From NCBI RefSeq assembly GCF_004403395.1, contig NZ_SOGN01000019.1, forward strand, positions 1-61,424: a stretch of 61,424 nucleotides of DNA, written 5' to 3'. Every line of letters starts with the position of its first letter. Position 1 is the first letter of the stretch. Of the stretch, positions 17,840-26,681 are shown piece by piece. The position numbers were made by a program, and so were the translations under genes. The notes beneath the pieces were generated by a model. The model saw only the letters and a program-made list of their open reading frames with translations, had not been told where the DNA came from and did no database searches. The stretch is from Cryobacterium cheniae (GTDB lineage Bacteria > Actinomycetota > Actinomycetes > Actinomycetales > Microbacteriaceae).

Positions 17840-20211
17840 CCCGGCCGAGCACAATGCAGACCAAGTCGCACACCCCCCGGCAGGCCAGAACGCAGTCCGC
17901 GACCGAGCGCCTGGCCCGCCTGATCTACGCCTCCCTCGGACCCACCGCCCTCGTCTTCGGGCTGCTCTCCCTGGGCACCGTCCTCGGGCAGGCCTGGCAG
18001 GAGGAGGGCCCCGGATCGATGGCGGCGTGGCTGCTGATCTTCGGGCTGCCGGTGCTGCTCGCCCTGCTCTCGGTGCGGGTGCCGCTGCGGGTGCTGCGGG
18101 TGATCGCGCTCGCCGAGGGCGCGCTCTTCGTGCTGCTGCTCCTCTTCTGGCTCACCATGCGGGCGGAGCCGCTGCCGGCGGGCGCGGACATCCCCTGGGC
18201 GATCACCCTCACCGGCGTGCCCGTGATGGCCGTGGCGGTGGCCACCACCCGCGACCGCACGGCGTGGGCCTACCTGGTGCTGGTCTGCACGATGAGCGGG
18301 CTGGTGCGGGCGGCCACCTCGTCCGATCCCCACCCGGTGCTGGTCGGCGTCGAAGACGCCCTCTACTCGGCCCTGCTGCTCAGCATGCTGGTGGGGCTGA
18401 CCACCATGGCCCGCCGCAGCGCCATCAAGGTCGACCAGGCCGCCACGCTCGCTCGCGCGCAGCTCGTCGGCCGGGCCGACCGCCTGGCCCGCAAACGCGA
18501 ACGCCTCACCATCGACGCCCTGGTGCACGACAGCGTCATCTCGACCCTGCTGATGGCCGGCCGCGGAGGCACCCCGGTGCCGGTGCTGAGCCGGCACGCG
18601 GCCGACACCCTGGTGCGGCTCGACGCCCTGCGCGCCCCACAGCCCGACCCGAGCGTGCCCGGCGCCGAGGTGACCCGGCGCCTCGAGCAGCTGGTCGGCG
18701 AGCTGGCACCGGATGCCGAGATCACCTCCCATCTGCATGGCACCCTCACGGTGCCCGCGCAAGCCGTGACCGCCCTGCTCGGTGCCGTCGGCGAGGCCCT
18801 CCGCAACTCGGTCGCCGCGGCCGGTGTGCCGGATCCCGAGCAGCGTCCCGGCACGCCGCCACACCGCCCGGTGGCCCGCATCCTCACCGTGCGCAGCTAC
18901 CAGGGCGGCATCCGGGTGGCCGTGCACGACGACGGTGTCGGCTTCGACCCCGCCCGGGTGCCCGCCGAGCGCCTGGGCATCGCGCAGAGCATCATCGGCC
19001 GCATGGAGCGCCTCTCCGGCGGTGCCGCCGCCGTGCGCTCCCGCCCCGGCGCCGGCACCGAGGTGGTGGTCTCCTGGACCCCCGCGCCCGCAGGCCCACC
19101 CGCAGCACGGACTGCAGGACCAGATCCAGAACCAGCGCCAGCACAAGCACCGGCAACCCCAGCCCCGGCACCAGCCCCCTCCCTGCAACAGCAGGGCATC
19201 ACCCGCCTGCCGAAGTCCATGTCCACGGCGATCCTGGTGGGATTCATCGCCGTGCACGCCGTTCTCGCCTTCGCCGACGATGAACCCCTCTGGACCCTGC
19301 CCTACGAGATCCTCGGATTCCTCGCAGTGAGCGCGGCGGCCGCCTGGCTCACCCTCGTCGTGCCCGACCCGGTGTCGAATCGGCATGCGATCGTGGTGCT
19401 CGCGCTGTGCGGGCTGGCAGCGGCGGCCACGGCGTTCCCGGTTCCGCCGGTCGGGTCGACCCCGTTCGCCCACTGGCACCTCGGGGCGATCACCATGATG
19501 CTGGTCGTGCTGGCGGTGCGCGGCCGGCCCGGATTCGCCTGGTACGGCTACGCCATGATCATGGTCATCTCGATCGTCTGGGCGCTGCTCAACGGGCAGA
19601 CGCTGCTCGACGGGGTCAACCTGGCCATCCGTCACGCCGGCACGCTGCTCGCCGGAACCCTGTTCGCCGTGGGCCTGAAGCGCTCCACCCTGGCCCTCGC
19701 CCGGCTGAACCGGGAACGGGCCCTGAACGGAGCGGCCGCGGCCACGGCGGCCGCGGCCCTTGAGGAGCGCGAAACCCAGCTCACCCGGTTGAACACTCTG
19801 GCCCGGCCCACCCTGCAGCGCCTCGCCGACGCCCTGCAGCCCGACGCCCTGCAGCCCGACCCGAAGCAGATCGATGCGACCCTGCGCGCGGACTGCCTGC
19901 TCGTGGAGGCCACCCTCCGCGATGCCATCCGGGGGCGCTCGCTCTTCGTGGAGCCGGTGATCAGCGCGGCCCGCGCCGCCCGCAGCCGAGGCGTCGACGT
20001 GACCCTGCTCGACGACAGCGCCGACCGTCCGCCCCTGCAACTGGCCGCCGCGGCCGCGATCGTGGCCGCCCAGCTCGACACCCTCACCTACGGCCGCCTG
20101 ACCGCCCGGGTGCTGCCCGCCGACCGGCCCACCATCGCCTCGATCGTGGTCGAGGCCGGCGAGTCACGGATGCTCACGGTCACCCCCGACGGCCTCCTCC
20201 AGCCCACCTAG
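17836..20211 (+). CDS. Fused dual-module sensor histidine kinase
   Basis: A 791-residue protein read from GTG 17836 inside the regulator's stop. Module 1 has about six membrane helices (30-185), KRERLTIDALVHDSV with His231, N-box GEALRNSV (Asn324), DDGVGFDP near 367, and a glycine-rich RPGAGTEV end: a complete NarX-like kinase. A Pro/Ala linker (about 416-455) leads to module 2, with about five further helices (460-625) and a kinase-shaped domain lacking N- and G-boxes. Module 2 ends GLLQPT. The split pair 13405/14850 has the same order in two proteins. The sensed signal is unknown. Confidence 0.85.
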   Translation: MTRPSTMQTKSHTPRQARTQSATERLARLIYASLGPTALVFGLLSLGTVLGQAWQEEGPGSMAAWLLIFGLPVLLALLSVRVPLRVLRVIALAEGALFVLLLLFWLTMRAEPLPAGADIPWAITLTGVPVMAVAVATTRDRTAWAYLVLVCTMSGLVRAATSSDPHPVLVGVEDALYSALLLSMLVGLTTMARRSAIKVDQAATLARAQLVGRADRLARKRERLTIDALVHDSVISTLLMAGRGGTPVPVLSRHAADTLVRLDALRAPQPDPSVPGAEVTRRLEQLVGELAPDAEITSHLHGTLTVPAQAVTALLGAVGEALRNSVAAAGVPDPEQRPGTPPHRPVARILTVRSYQGGIRVAVHDDGVGFDPARVPAERLGIAQSIIGRMERLSGGAAAVRSRPGAGTEVVVSWTPAPAGPPAARTAGPDPEPAPAQAPATPAPAPAPSLQQQGITRLPKSMSTAILVGFIAVHAVLAFADDEPLWTLPYEILGFLAVSAAAAWLTLVVPDPVSNRHAIVVLALCGLAAAATAFPVPPVGSTPFAHWHLGAITMMLVVLAVRGRPGFAWYGYAMIMVISIVWALLNGQTLLDGVNLAIRHAGTLLAGTLFAVGLKRSTLALARLNRERALNGAAAATAAAALEERETQLTRLNTLARPTLQRLADALQPDALQPDPKQIDATLRADCLLVEATLRDAIRGRSLFVEPVISAARAARSRGVDVTLLDDSADRPPLQLAAAAAIVAAQLDTLTYGRLTARVLPADRPTIASIVVEAGESRMLTVTPDGLLQPT

Positions 20212-20272
20212 CCAAAGTCGCCCCGAACTGGGGTATCGCTCCCGCTAGCACCAGCCCCGGCGCATCCCGTAG

Positions 20273-20341
20273 TGTCCTCGTTTATGAGGACACAGGTCCC
20301 CATAAATGAGGACACACCCGGTCCTCATTGGGGGACTTTTT
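20273..20341. repeat. Three GTCCTC..GAGGAC dyads, the last forming a terminator
   Basis: Dyad 1, TGTCCTCGTTTATGAGGACA (20273-20292), dyad 2, GTCCCCATAAATGAGGAC (20296-20313), and dyad 3, GTCCTCATTGGGGGAC (20321-20336), lie in tandem. The third is followed by TTTTT and would end transcripts from the kinase operon. A perfect relative occurs at 59989-60008. Tandem, evenly spaced dyads look like protein-binding sites, but no cognate regulator is identified here. Confidence 0.75.
20321..20341 (+). terminator. Rho-independent terminator
   Basis: GTCCTC (20321-20326), loop ATTG, GGGGAC (20331-20336), then TTTTT. It lies 110 bp after the fused kinase stop. Confidence 0.7.
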
Positions 20342-20420
20342 CAGGCGCTGTGAAGGGCCCTGACCTCCAACCAACCCAGACCGTCAGTGGGCGGGGTTTA
20401 CCCCCAAAGCCCGCCCACTG

Positions 20421-20758
20421 ATGTATTTCACCGTCACCCATCCCCGCGCGAAGATGGCGTTCATCTCCCAGCAGGCCGGGGCCACCGGCGGCTCGCTTTC
20501 ACCGGCCAATCGATCGTCGCGCTTCAGGGTGCCGCGGGGCAGACCGCCACCGCGAACACCACGCCGGTGGCACTGAGCATCACCGGCAGTCCGGCCGGCG
20601 TTGCGCTGGCCTATACCACCAACCCAGGGCCGCCCGTTTCCGGCCTGGCCACCTTCTCCAGCTGCGGAATTGGAAAGATCGGAACCTACGCACTCACCGC
20701 AACCGCGCCCGCCGTAACCGGGGCCACCACCGGCAGCGCAACCGCCCGCGTGAAACGC
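20421..20758 (+). pseudogene. Frameshifted remnant of an Ig-like-repeat surface protein
   Basis: From 20421 one frame reads MYFTVTHPRAKMAFISQQAG followed by ATGGS. Near 20500 the homology moves by one frame to AFTGQSIVALQGAAGQTA, then TTPVALSITGSPAGVALAY, TTNP and GLATFSSCGIGKIGTYALTA. This is the usual sequence of a single Ig-like repeat in large actinobacterial surface proteins. There is no start, no signal peptide and only one repeat, so it is debris of a larger gene. The second frame is continuous with the BY-kinase frame downstream, but the kinase has its own ribosome site at 20936. Confidence 0.65.
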
Positions 20759-20935
20759 GGGTGCGAACGGCCGGTGGTCGAGCCTGTCGAGACCCCCGAG
20801 CTTCCCTCAGTGGCCCGTTCTTCAGCCGACACCCTAGGCGCGGAGCAACGGAACCTGAGCGCTCGGGAACTATGCAAAACTAGAAAGGGGTTCAAAGTTC
20901 GGGCCTTGATCCGTTCGTTGAGGAAAGGCCGCCGC

Positions 20936-22360
20936 GTGGAGCTTCGCGACTACATTCGAATCCTGCGAAAGAGCTGGGTACTGATCGTCCTACTCACCCT
21001 CGTCGCCGTCGGTGCAGCCTCTACCTACTCCATTCTGCAGACGCCCGAGTTCAGCGCCACCTCAAAGGTCTTCGTCTCCACCCAGGCCAGCGGAACGACG
21101 AGTGACCTCGCCCAGGGCAGCAGCTTCACTGTGCAGCGGGTCAAGACCTACTCCGACCTCGTGGCCACCCCCATCGTGCTGCTCCCGGTCATCGCAACCC
21201 TCGACCTTGGCACCACTGCCGACCAGCTTGCGGGCAAGATCACTGCCTCAGCCCCTATCGACACCTCGATCATCGAAATCACCGTCATCGACACCGACCC
21301 AGTGCGCGCTGCGGACATCGCCAATGCCGCCTCGCAGAGCCTTACCGCGGTCGTTGAAGACATTGAGACCCCCGAGGCCGCCGACGCCATCTCCCCGGTC
21401 AAGCTCACCCGCGCGCAGGAGGCCACAGTGCCGTCCGTGCCGGTCAGCCCGAACGTGCCCCTCAACATCGTGCTCGGCTTCCTCGTGGGTCTGGCCTTGG
21501 GCGTGGGCCTGGCCGTATTACGCGAGACGCTCGACACGCGCATTCGCACCGAGCGCGACGTGGAATCGGTGACGGACGTCGCGATCCTTGGCGGCATCGT
21601 CTTCGACCCCAAGGCACAGGAACGCCCGCTGATCGTGCACGTCGACCCGCGCAGCCCGCGTGCCGAGTCGTTCCGCACCCTGCGCACCAACCTGCAGTTC
21701 CTCGACGTGGGCCGCACGGATCGCAGCTTCGTGATCACGTCCTCCATCGAGAGCGAGGGGAAGAGCACCACGGGCGCGAACCTGGCCATCGCGCTCGCCG
21801 ACTCGGGCGCCCGCGTGCTGCTCATCGATGCTGACCTGCGCCGTCCCAAGATCCACGACTACATGGGCATCGACGGCACCGTGGGTCTCACCGACCTGCT
21901 CGTCGGCCGCGCCGAGCTGAAAGATATCATCCAGCCTTGGGGCAAGGGCAAGCTCTTCGTGCTGCCCGCCGGGCACGTGCCGCCGAACCCGAGCGAGTTG
22001 CTCGGCTCGGCACGCATGAGTCACTTCATCGGCGAGTTCAACAAGACCTTTGACGTGGTCATCTTCGACGCGCCGCCGCTACTGCCGGTGACAGATGCCG
22101 CCATTCTCGCCAAGAACGTGGGCGGCGCGATCATCGTGGTGGCTGCCGGCCGCACGCACAAGAACCAGCTCAAGGGCGCAATTGCCGCCCTCGACAACGT
22201 CGGTGCCCCAATCTCCGGCATGGTGCTCACCATGCTGCCGACCAAGGGCCCCGACTCCTACGGCTACGGCCGCTACGGCTACGGCTACGGCTACGGCGCC
22301 GAAGAGACCCCCGAGCCCAACTCCCGCAAGGCACGCGCCCTAGCCAAGGCAGGGCGCTGA
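20936..22360 (+). CDS. Bacterial tyrosine kinase / Wzz-type chain-length protein
   Basis: A 474-residue BY-kinase controlling exopolysaccharide length and export. It starts at GTG 20936 with AGGAAAGG 7 nt upstream. Wzz domain: helices at about 14-33 and 176-195, with the periplasmic loop between. Cytoplasmic kinase: Walker A SSIESEGKSTTG (269-280), Walker A' VLLIDADLRRP (295-305) and Walker B VVIFDAPPL. The C-terminus carries the tyrosine cluster DSYGYGRYGYGYGYG, the autophosphorylation tail. A matching phosphatase gene follows 2 bp later. Actinobacterial kinases of this type often have both halves in one chain, as here. Confidence 0.93.
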   Translation: MELRDYIRILRKSWVLIVLLTLVAVGAASTYSILQTPEFSATSKVFVSTQASGTTSDLAQGSSFTVQRVKTYSDLVATPIVLLPVIATLDLGTTADQLAGKITASAPIDTSIIEITVIDTDPVRAADIANAASQSLTAVVEDIETPEAADAISPVKLTRAQEATVPSVPVSPNVPLNIVLGFLVGLALGVGLAVLRETLDTRIRTERDVESVTDVAILGGIVFDPKAQERPLIVHVDPRSPRAESFRTLRTNLQFLDVGRTDRSFVITSSIESEGKSTTGANLAIALADSGARVLLIDADLRRPKIHDYMGIDGTVGLTDLLVGRAELKDIIQPWGKGKLFVLPAGHVPPNPSELLGSARMSHFIGEFNKTFDVVIFDAPPLLPVTDAAILAKNVGGAIIVVAAGRTHKNQLKGAIAALDNVGAPISGMVLTMLPTKGPDSYGYGRYGYGYGYGAEETPEPNSRKARALAKAGR

Positions 22361-22362
22361 CC

Positions 22363-23004
22363 GTGGCCGACCACTCGTCGGTCGACCTCCCGGTTGTCGA
22401 GACCACCCCCACGGACACCTTGAACATCCTGGTCGTCTGCACCGGCAACATCTGCCGGTCCCCCCTCGCCGAAAAACTCCTCCAATCCCGCCTGACCGCG
22501 GCTGGCATCCCCGCCATCGTCACAAGCGCCGGAACCCGCGCCATGGTCAACCACCCGATGACAGACGAGGCAGCTTTCCTGGCCACCCGATACGGCGCGG
22601 AGCCCACACTCCACGCCGCGCAGCAGCTCACGGCGGACCGCATCGCGGCCGCCGACATCGTCCTCACCGCCACCCGGGAGCACCGAGGCGAGGTAGTCTC
22701 CCTCCACCCCCGTGCCAACCGCTACGCCTATACCCTCAACCAGTTTGCGAGACTGGTCACCGCAAAGCTTTCGGATGTCGAGCTCCCGGTGGTTGAGCCT
22801 GCCGAAACCCCCACCATCAACAATTTCCTCGCCGAAATCTCCACCACGAAGGGCCTAGCTCTTCCCCCGCTAGACCCCAACGACGACGACATCGACGACC
22901 CCTACCGCCGCTCCGCGGAGGTATACGACCGCGTAGGTGTCGAAATCGACAAGGCCGTAACCACCATCACCGCCGCCCTCTCCGCGGCGACCGGGCGCCC
23001 GTAA
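22363..23004 (+). CDS. Low-molecular-weight protein-tyrosine phosphatase
   Basis: A 213-residue phosphatase, probably acting on the BY-kinase tail. The P-loop is VCTGNICRS with catalytic Cys26 and Arg32; the general acid is the Asp of DDPY near the C-terminus. It starts at GTG 22363, 2 nt after the kinase stop. It is longer than the typical enzyme. An insertion reading LPVVEPAETP (22787-22816) is coded by DNA matching the intergenic repeat GGTGGTTGAGCCTGCCG of the 45.5-kb block, and a second, degenerate match (LPVVET) lies near the N-terminus. The active-site elements are intact. Confidence 0.9.
   Translation: MADHSSVDLPVVETTPTDTLNILVVCTGNICRSPLAEKLLQSRLTAAGIPAIVTSAGTRAMVNHPMTDEAAFLATRYGAEPTLHAAQQLTADRIAAADIVLTATREHRGEVVSLHPRANRYAYTLNQFARLVTAKLSDVELPVVEPAETPTINNFLAEISTTKGLALPPLDPNDDDIDDPYRRSAEVYDRVGVEIDKAVTTITAALSAATGRP
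22379..22410. repeat. Degenerate REP-like segment inside the phosphatase gene
   Basis: CTCCCGGTTGTCGAGACC resembles the REP-like consensus CCCGGTGGTTGAGCCTGTCGA shortened in the middle. It is translated as LPVVET. Confidence 0.4.
22786..22815. repeat. REP-like sequence embedded in the phosphatase gene
   Basis: CCCGGTGGTTGAGCCTGCCG is identical in sequence to units of the intergenic block at 45531-45846 and similar to 20773-20797. It is read in frame as PVVEPAE between two conserved parts of the phosphatase. Confidence 0.75.
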
Positions 23005-23006
23005 CC

Positions 23007-23981
23007 ATGGCCCGCCCACTTCGCCATATTCCACGCGACTCCTCCACTCGACGCGTCTGGGTCTACCTCGCCGTCGCAATGTTTCTCCTCGCCGACATCG
23101 CCCTGATCGCCTTCGCGCTCAACTCCACCCGCCCCGGCGTCACAGCCGAGGCACCTCGGTCCGCTCCCAGACTCGCTGCCACGAGCGACCCCGCCACCAC
23201 GCCGGATCCTGCCGCCAAGCCGGCAGCACCAACTGGCGTGGCAGTGCCGCCCGCCCGCTTCCTCTCTGCCGTCGACGACACCACGGCCTGGCGGGTGGTT
23301 ACTGGCGAGTGCCCCGCCACCCCGGCGACTCCCGAACTCACGACCGACTCCGGAGCCACCTGGGAATCAAAGAGCGCCACCGGCCCCACCGAGGTCACCG
23401 CACCGCAGGCCCTTAAGGCCACGAGCGAGAGCATTATAGAGTTCGTGGGCCTGTCCGCGACCGACTGCGCCCCCGAGTTTGTCCAGACTTTCGTGGGTGG
23501 CGACACTTTTAAGTCCTATCCCGAGAAGCTCGGCGGGGCCTGGTTCGTCAATCCGGCCGACCGAGCCGTGGTGCACAGCCCTGCCGGCGACGCCGCTGCG
23601 CCCTGCCCGGCCGTTATTGCCCTCGCGCCCCGCGACGCCAATTCGGCCGCCGTGCTGTGCGATGAACAGACTATTTTTACTACCACGAATGCCGCCGCAA
23701 CTTGGTCATCGGCCGTCACAGTTCCCGGCGCCGTTAACCTGAATATGACTCAAGCAGGTTACATTATTGTTGCGGTCGGTCTTCCGGAATGTGCGGGAGT
23801 GCAGCTTGTCGCTCTGCCGGCCGAATCCCCCACGGTCACGTCGGCAGGCTGTCTCCTGGTCGATACGCCGATGGAGATCATGCCGGGCAATGTTGCCGTG
23901 TCTGAGGCCTCTGGTACCCTTTGGCTCTGGGCGGGTAACGAACTGAAACGATCATCAGACGGGGGAATGGCCTGGCAGTAA
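23007..23981 (+). CDS. Membrane-anchored Asp-box (BNR/YCF48-like) protein
   Basis: A 324-residue protein with one membrane helix (about 18-38), a Pro/Ala/Thr spacer and an extracytoplasmic domain. Three degenerate Asp-box motifs are visible: TTDSGATWES, TTTNAAATWSS and RSSDGGMAW, which typify beta-propeller blades. Cysteines are paired in the propeller (ECPAT, DCAPE, PCPAV, LCDEQ). It starts 2 nt after the phosphatase stop, completing a kinase-phosphatase-propeller operon. A role in exopolysaccharide assembly or sensing is inferred from context only. Only three blades are seen, so the fold would have to be completed by divergent sequence. Confidence 0.75.
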   Translation: MARPLRHIPRDSSTRRVWVYLAVAMFLLADIALIAFALNSTRPGVTAEAPRSAPRLAATSDPATTPDPAAKPAAPTGVAVPPARFLSAVDDTTAWRVVTGECPATPATPELTTDSGATWESKSATGPTEVTAPQALKATSESIIEFVGLSATDCAPEFVQTFVGGDTFKSYPEKLGGAWFVNPADRAVVHSPAGDAAAPCPAVIALAPRDANSAAVLCDEQTIFTTTNAAATWSSAVTVPGAVNLNMTQAGYIIVAVGLPECAGVQLVALPAESPTVTSAGCLLVDTPMEIMPGNVAVSEASGTLWLWAGNELKRSSDGGMAWQ

Positions 23982-23998
23982 TCTGCCGAGCCGGAGGA

Positions 23999-25480
23999 AT
24001 GAACGAAGAAACAGTAACGGTCGCACCTGCGGTCCAGAATTCATCTCGTGACTGGCGTATCATTTATGCCGCACGCTTGGCCATCACAGACTTACTCGTT
24101 CTCATCTGGGTGGTCTTCGGGGTCCAGATTCTCTGGTTTGGACTTGATACGGCAGATCTCGATTTTCGCGGGAACGCCAGCGACCTGAGCATCAGCTACA
24201 CCTTGGTTTCCCTGGTCATCATCGTGAGCTGGATGACTCTGCTTGGAGTGTATGGTTCTCGGGGGTATCGAGTGTTGGGCACGGGGCCCGACGAGTACAA
24301 GCTCATTGCGAATGCGTCGATCCGGCTTTTCGGGCTGGTGGCGATCATCGCCTATCTTTTTCATATTGATGTGGCTCGCGGCTATATCCTCATCGCGTTT
24401 CCTCTGGGCATAATTGTGCTTACCTGTTCCCGGTGGATGTGGAGGCAGTGGCTGGTCGTGCAGCGGCTTCGTGGAAGATTCTCTGCTCGCGTAGTGCTGG
24501 TTGGTTCCCAATCGTCGGCGTTTCGCATTCACCGCGAACTGAGTCGACAACCTGGTGCCGGATATCTTGTCGTCGGTGCCTGCGTCGAGGGAGGGCGAAG
24601 CGGGGACTACTTGGGGGACACAAAGATCCCCGTTTTCGGAGGTCTCGACGATCTGCATCTCGCTCTCGACTTGGCCAATGCGGACACAGTCATAGTCACT
24701 GGTAGCGATGAAATGACTCCCGATCGAATGCGCGAACTCAGCTGGGGCCTGGAACCCGGTCAACACCACTTGGTGTTGGTCCCCAGACTGACAGATATCG
24801 GTGGTCCTCGAATTCACACTCGACCTGTTTCAGGATTGCCACTCATCCACGTTGAGACTCCCCGTTTTGATGGGAAGAAACTCTTCACCAAGCGCGCGGT
24901 CGACGTGGTGGGGTCTGGGCTCCTCCTCCTACTCCTCTCACCGCTTATGGGGCTCATTGCACTTGCGGTCCGCATCGGGATGCCAGGCCCTGTGCTCTTC
25001 CACCAGACCCGAGTTGGCATCAATGGCGTGGCCTTCAGAATGTTAAAGTTTCGCTCGATGGTCCCGGATGCGGAAGATCTGCTTGCCGACCTTCAGGAGG
25101 ATGAGCGTGCAGAGGGAAATTCGGTCCTGTTCAAGATGAAGGATGACCCTCGGATTACGCCCCTCGGGTCACGCCTTCGCCGCTTAAGTCTTGACGAATT
25201 GCCTCAGCTCTTCAACGTCTTTTCTGGGAGTATGTCGCTCGTTGGCCCCCGTCCGCCGTTGGAATCCGAGGTTGAGAAGTATGAGCAGCACGTTCACAGG
25301 CGATTCCTTGTGAAACCCGGCATCACAGGGCTCTGGCAGACGAACGGGCGATCGTCCCTATCCTGGGAGGAGAGCGTGCGTCTTGATCTTTATTATGTCG
25401 AGAATTGGTCTCTGGCAGGCGACCTTGTCATTCTTTGGCGCACTCTCAAGGCCGTTTTAGCAAAGGAAGGTGCATTTTGA
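23999..25480 (+). CDS. Polyprenyl-phosphate sugar-1-phosphate transferase (priming enzyme)
   Basis: A 493-residue initiating glycosyltransferase that places the first sugar phosphate on undecaprenyl phosphate. Residues 25-150 hold four membrane helices, 155-280 a nucleotide-binding-like domain (VLVGSQSSAFRIHREL), and a fifth helix near 310 precedes the catalytic Bac_transf domain: FHQTRVGINGVAFRMLKFRS, DELPQLFNVFSG, SLVGPRPP and KPGITGLWQTNGRS. ATG 23999 sits only one base after GGAGG, an unusually short spacing, but no other start is visible. From here the DNA is noticeably less GC-rich than upstream. Confidence 0.93.
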   Translation: MNEETVTVAPAVQNSSRDWRIIYAARLAITDLLVLIWVVFGVQILWFGLDTADLDFRGNASDLSISYTLVSLVIIVSWMTLLGVYGSRGYRVLGTGPDEYKLIANASIRLFGLVAIIAYLFHIDVARGYILIAFPLGIIVLTCSRWMWRQWLVVQRLRGRFSARVVLVGSQSSAFRIHRELSRQPGAGYLVVGACVEGGRSGDYLGDTKIPVFGGLDDLHLALDLANADTVIVTGSDEMTPDRMRELSWGLEPGQHHLVLVPRLTDIGGPRIHTRPVSGLPLIHVETPRFDGKKLFTKRAVDVVGSGLLLLLLSPLMGLIALAVRIGMPGPVLFHQTRVGINGVAFRMLKFRSMVPDAEDLLADLQEDERAEGNSVLFKMKDDPRITPLGSRLRRLSLDELPQLFNVFSGSMSLVGPRPPLESEVEKYEQHVHRRFLVKPGITGLWQTNGRSSLSWEESVRLDLYYVENWSLAGDLVILWRTLKAVLAKEGAF

Positions 25481-26634
25481 GTTTGCCGTTCAGAGGGGCT
25501 GACGCTTCCTCTGAGTTGTCAAACCAGCGTTCAGCCAAACCGCGAGTCGCCATTATTGGTACGCGCGGCTACCCGAGCTACTACGGGGGCTTTGAGACGG
25601 CGGTCCGTCGGCTCGCTCCATATCTTGCCGATCGGGGCTGGGATGTAATTGTCTACGGGCGCCCGGGTGCAACTCGCGACAGCGATCCGTCGCTCGATCC
25701 GAGAATTATCCGCAAGGAAACGAGCGGGCTGGAGACGAAGTCTTTGAGTACGCTGTCCTACGGATTGACAGCGTGCCTCCATGCTTCAAGGACAAAACCC
25801 GACGTTGCTCTCGTCATGAACGTGGCAAACGGCTTCTGGCTTCCAATCCTGCGCCTTCGTGGAATCCCCACGCTGGTGAATGTCGACGGCATTGAATGGG
25901 ACCGAGCCAAGTGGGGACGATTCGCGAAGTTAGTCTTTCGCACCGGTGCCAAGCTCACCGCTCGATTCGGCACTCGCTTGGTTTTCGATGCTCGTGCCAT
26001 TGCAGCGCGGTGGCAGACGGACTTCGGCCGCGAAGGTATCTTCATTCCGTATGGGGGGGAGATAGCAGAGGAATTGCCAGCGGAGGATGGGCTGACCCAC
26101 CGCGGTTACGTGCTTGTCGTCGCGCGCTTTGTACCCGAGAACACGATCCCCGAGTTTCTCGAAGCGGCTGAAGTACTCTGCCGTTCATGGCCGGTCGTCA
26201 TCGTGGGATCCTCAGGTTATGGCGGGGTGCTGGAGGACAAGATTCGTGCGTTGGCGCTTCACTCCGAAAATATCCGTTGGCTCGGGCATATCAGCGACGA
26301 TCGGCGTCTGCTTTCACTCTGGCAGCACGCGGGCGTCTACTTCCACGGCCACAGCGTGGGGGGAACGAATCCGGCGCTTGTTCAAGCTATGGCCTGCGGT
26401 GCACCAACCGTTGCACGCGACACTGTTTACAACCGCGAGGTGCTGGGGACCGCTGGTGCGTTCGTGGTGCCCAACGTCGCCTCCATTGTGGAGATGACCC
26501 GGAAGCTCATGAGCGACTCCTCACTTCAAACTGAGTTCAGCGAGGCTGCCAGGCTTCGCGCGGAGGCGTTCTACTCCTGGGATGCGATTTCTCGAGATTA
26601 TGAAGAGTCGCTTATTCGCCTGCTGCACAAATAA
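25477..26634 (+). CDS. GT-B glycosyltransferase with DUF1972 N-terminus
   Basis: A 385-residue cytoplasmic glycosyltransferase for repeat-unit assembly. The start is TTG 25477, overlapping the previous stop as TTGA, with AAGGAAGG 5 nt upstream. The N-terminal GTRGYPSYYGGFETAVRRLA is characteristic of DUF1972 rhamnosyltransferase-like enzymes. The C-terminal half has VVARFVPEN, GHISDDRRL and SVGGTNPALVQAMACGAPTV, the GT4 sugar-nucleotide site. The sugar donor cannot be read from sequence; the family often uses dTDP-rhamnose. Confidence 0.88.
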   Translation: MSLPFRGADASSELSNQRSAKPRVAIIGTRGYPSYYGGFETAVRRLAPYLADRGWDVIVYGRPGATRDSDPSLDPRIIRKETSGLETKSLSTLSYGLTACLHASRTKPDVALVMNVANGFWLPILRLRGIPTLVNVDGIEWDRAKWGRFAKLVFRTGAKLTARFGTRLVFDARAIAARWQTDFGREGIFIPYGGEIAEELPAEDGLTHRGYVLVVARFVPENTIPEFLEAAEVLCRSWPVVIVGSSGYGGVLEDKIRALALHSENIRWLGHISDDRRLLSLWQHAGVYFHGHSVGGTNPALVQAMACGAPTVARDTVYNREVLGTAGAFVVPNVASIVEMTRKLMSDSSLQTEFSEAARLRAEAFYSWDAISRDYEESLIRLLHK

Positions 26635-26681
26635 TTCTGAGAGGGACAGACTTGCCTCGGTTAGGTAGGGGAGCCGGTTCT

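Noticed and set aside
17788..20040. Minus-strand open frame of about 750 codons opposite the fused kinase
   Set aside because: Same artefact: His/Gln/Gly/Arg-rich translation with no domain, opposite a gene with clear kinase motifs.
20387..20935. BY-kinase starting 180 codons earlier as a fusion with the Ig-like segment
   Set aside because: The upstream part contains a frameshifted remnant, a REP-like unit and no signal peptide. GTG 20936 has a good ribosome site and a normal Wzz start.
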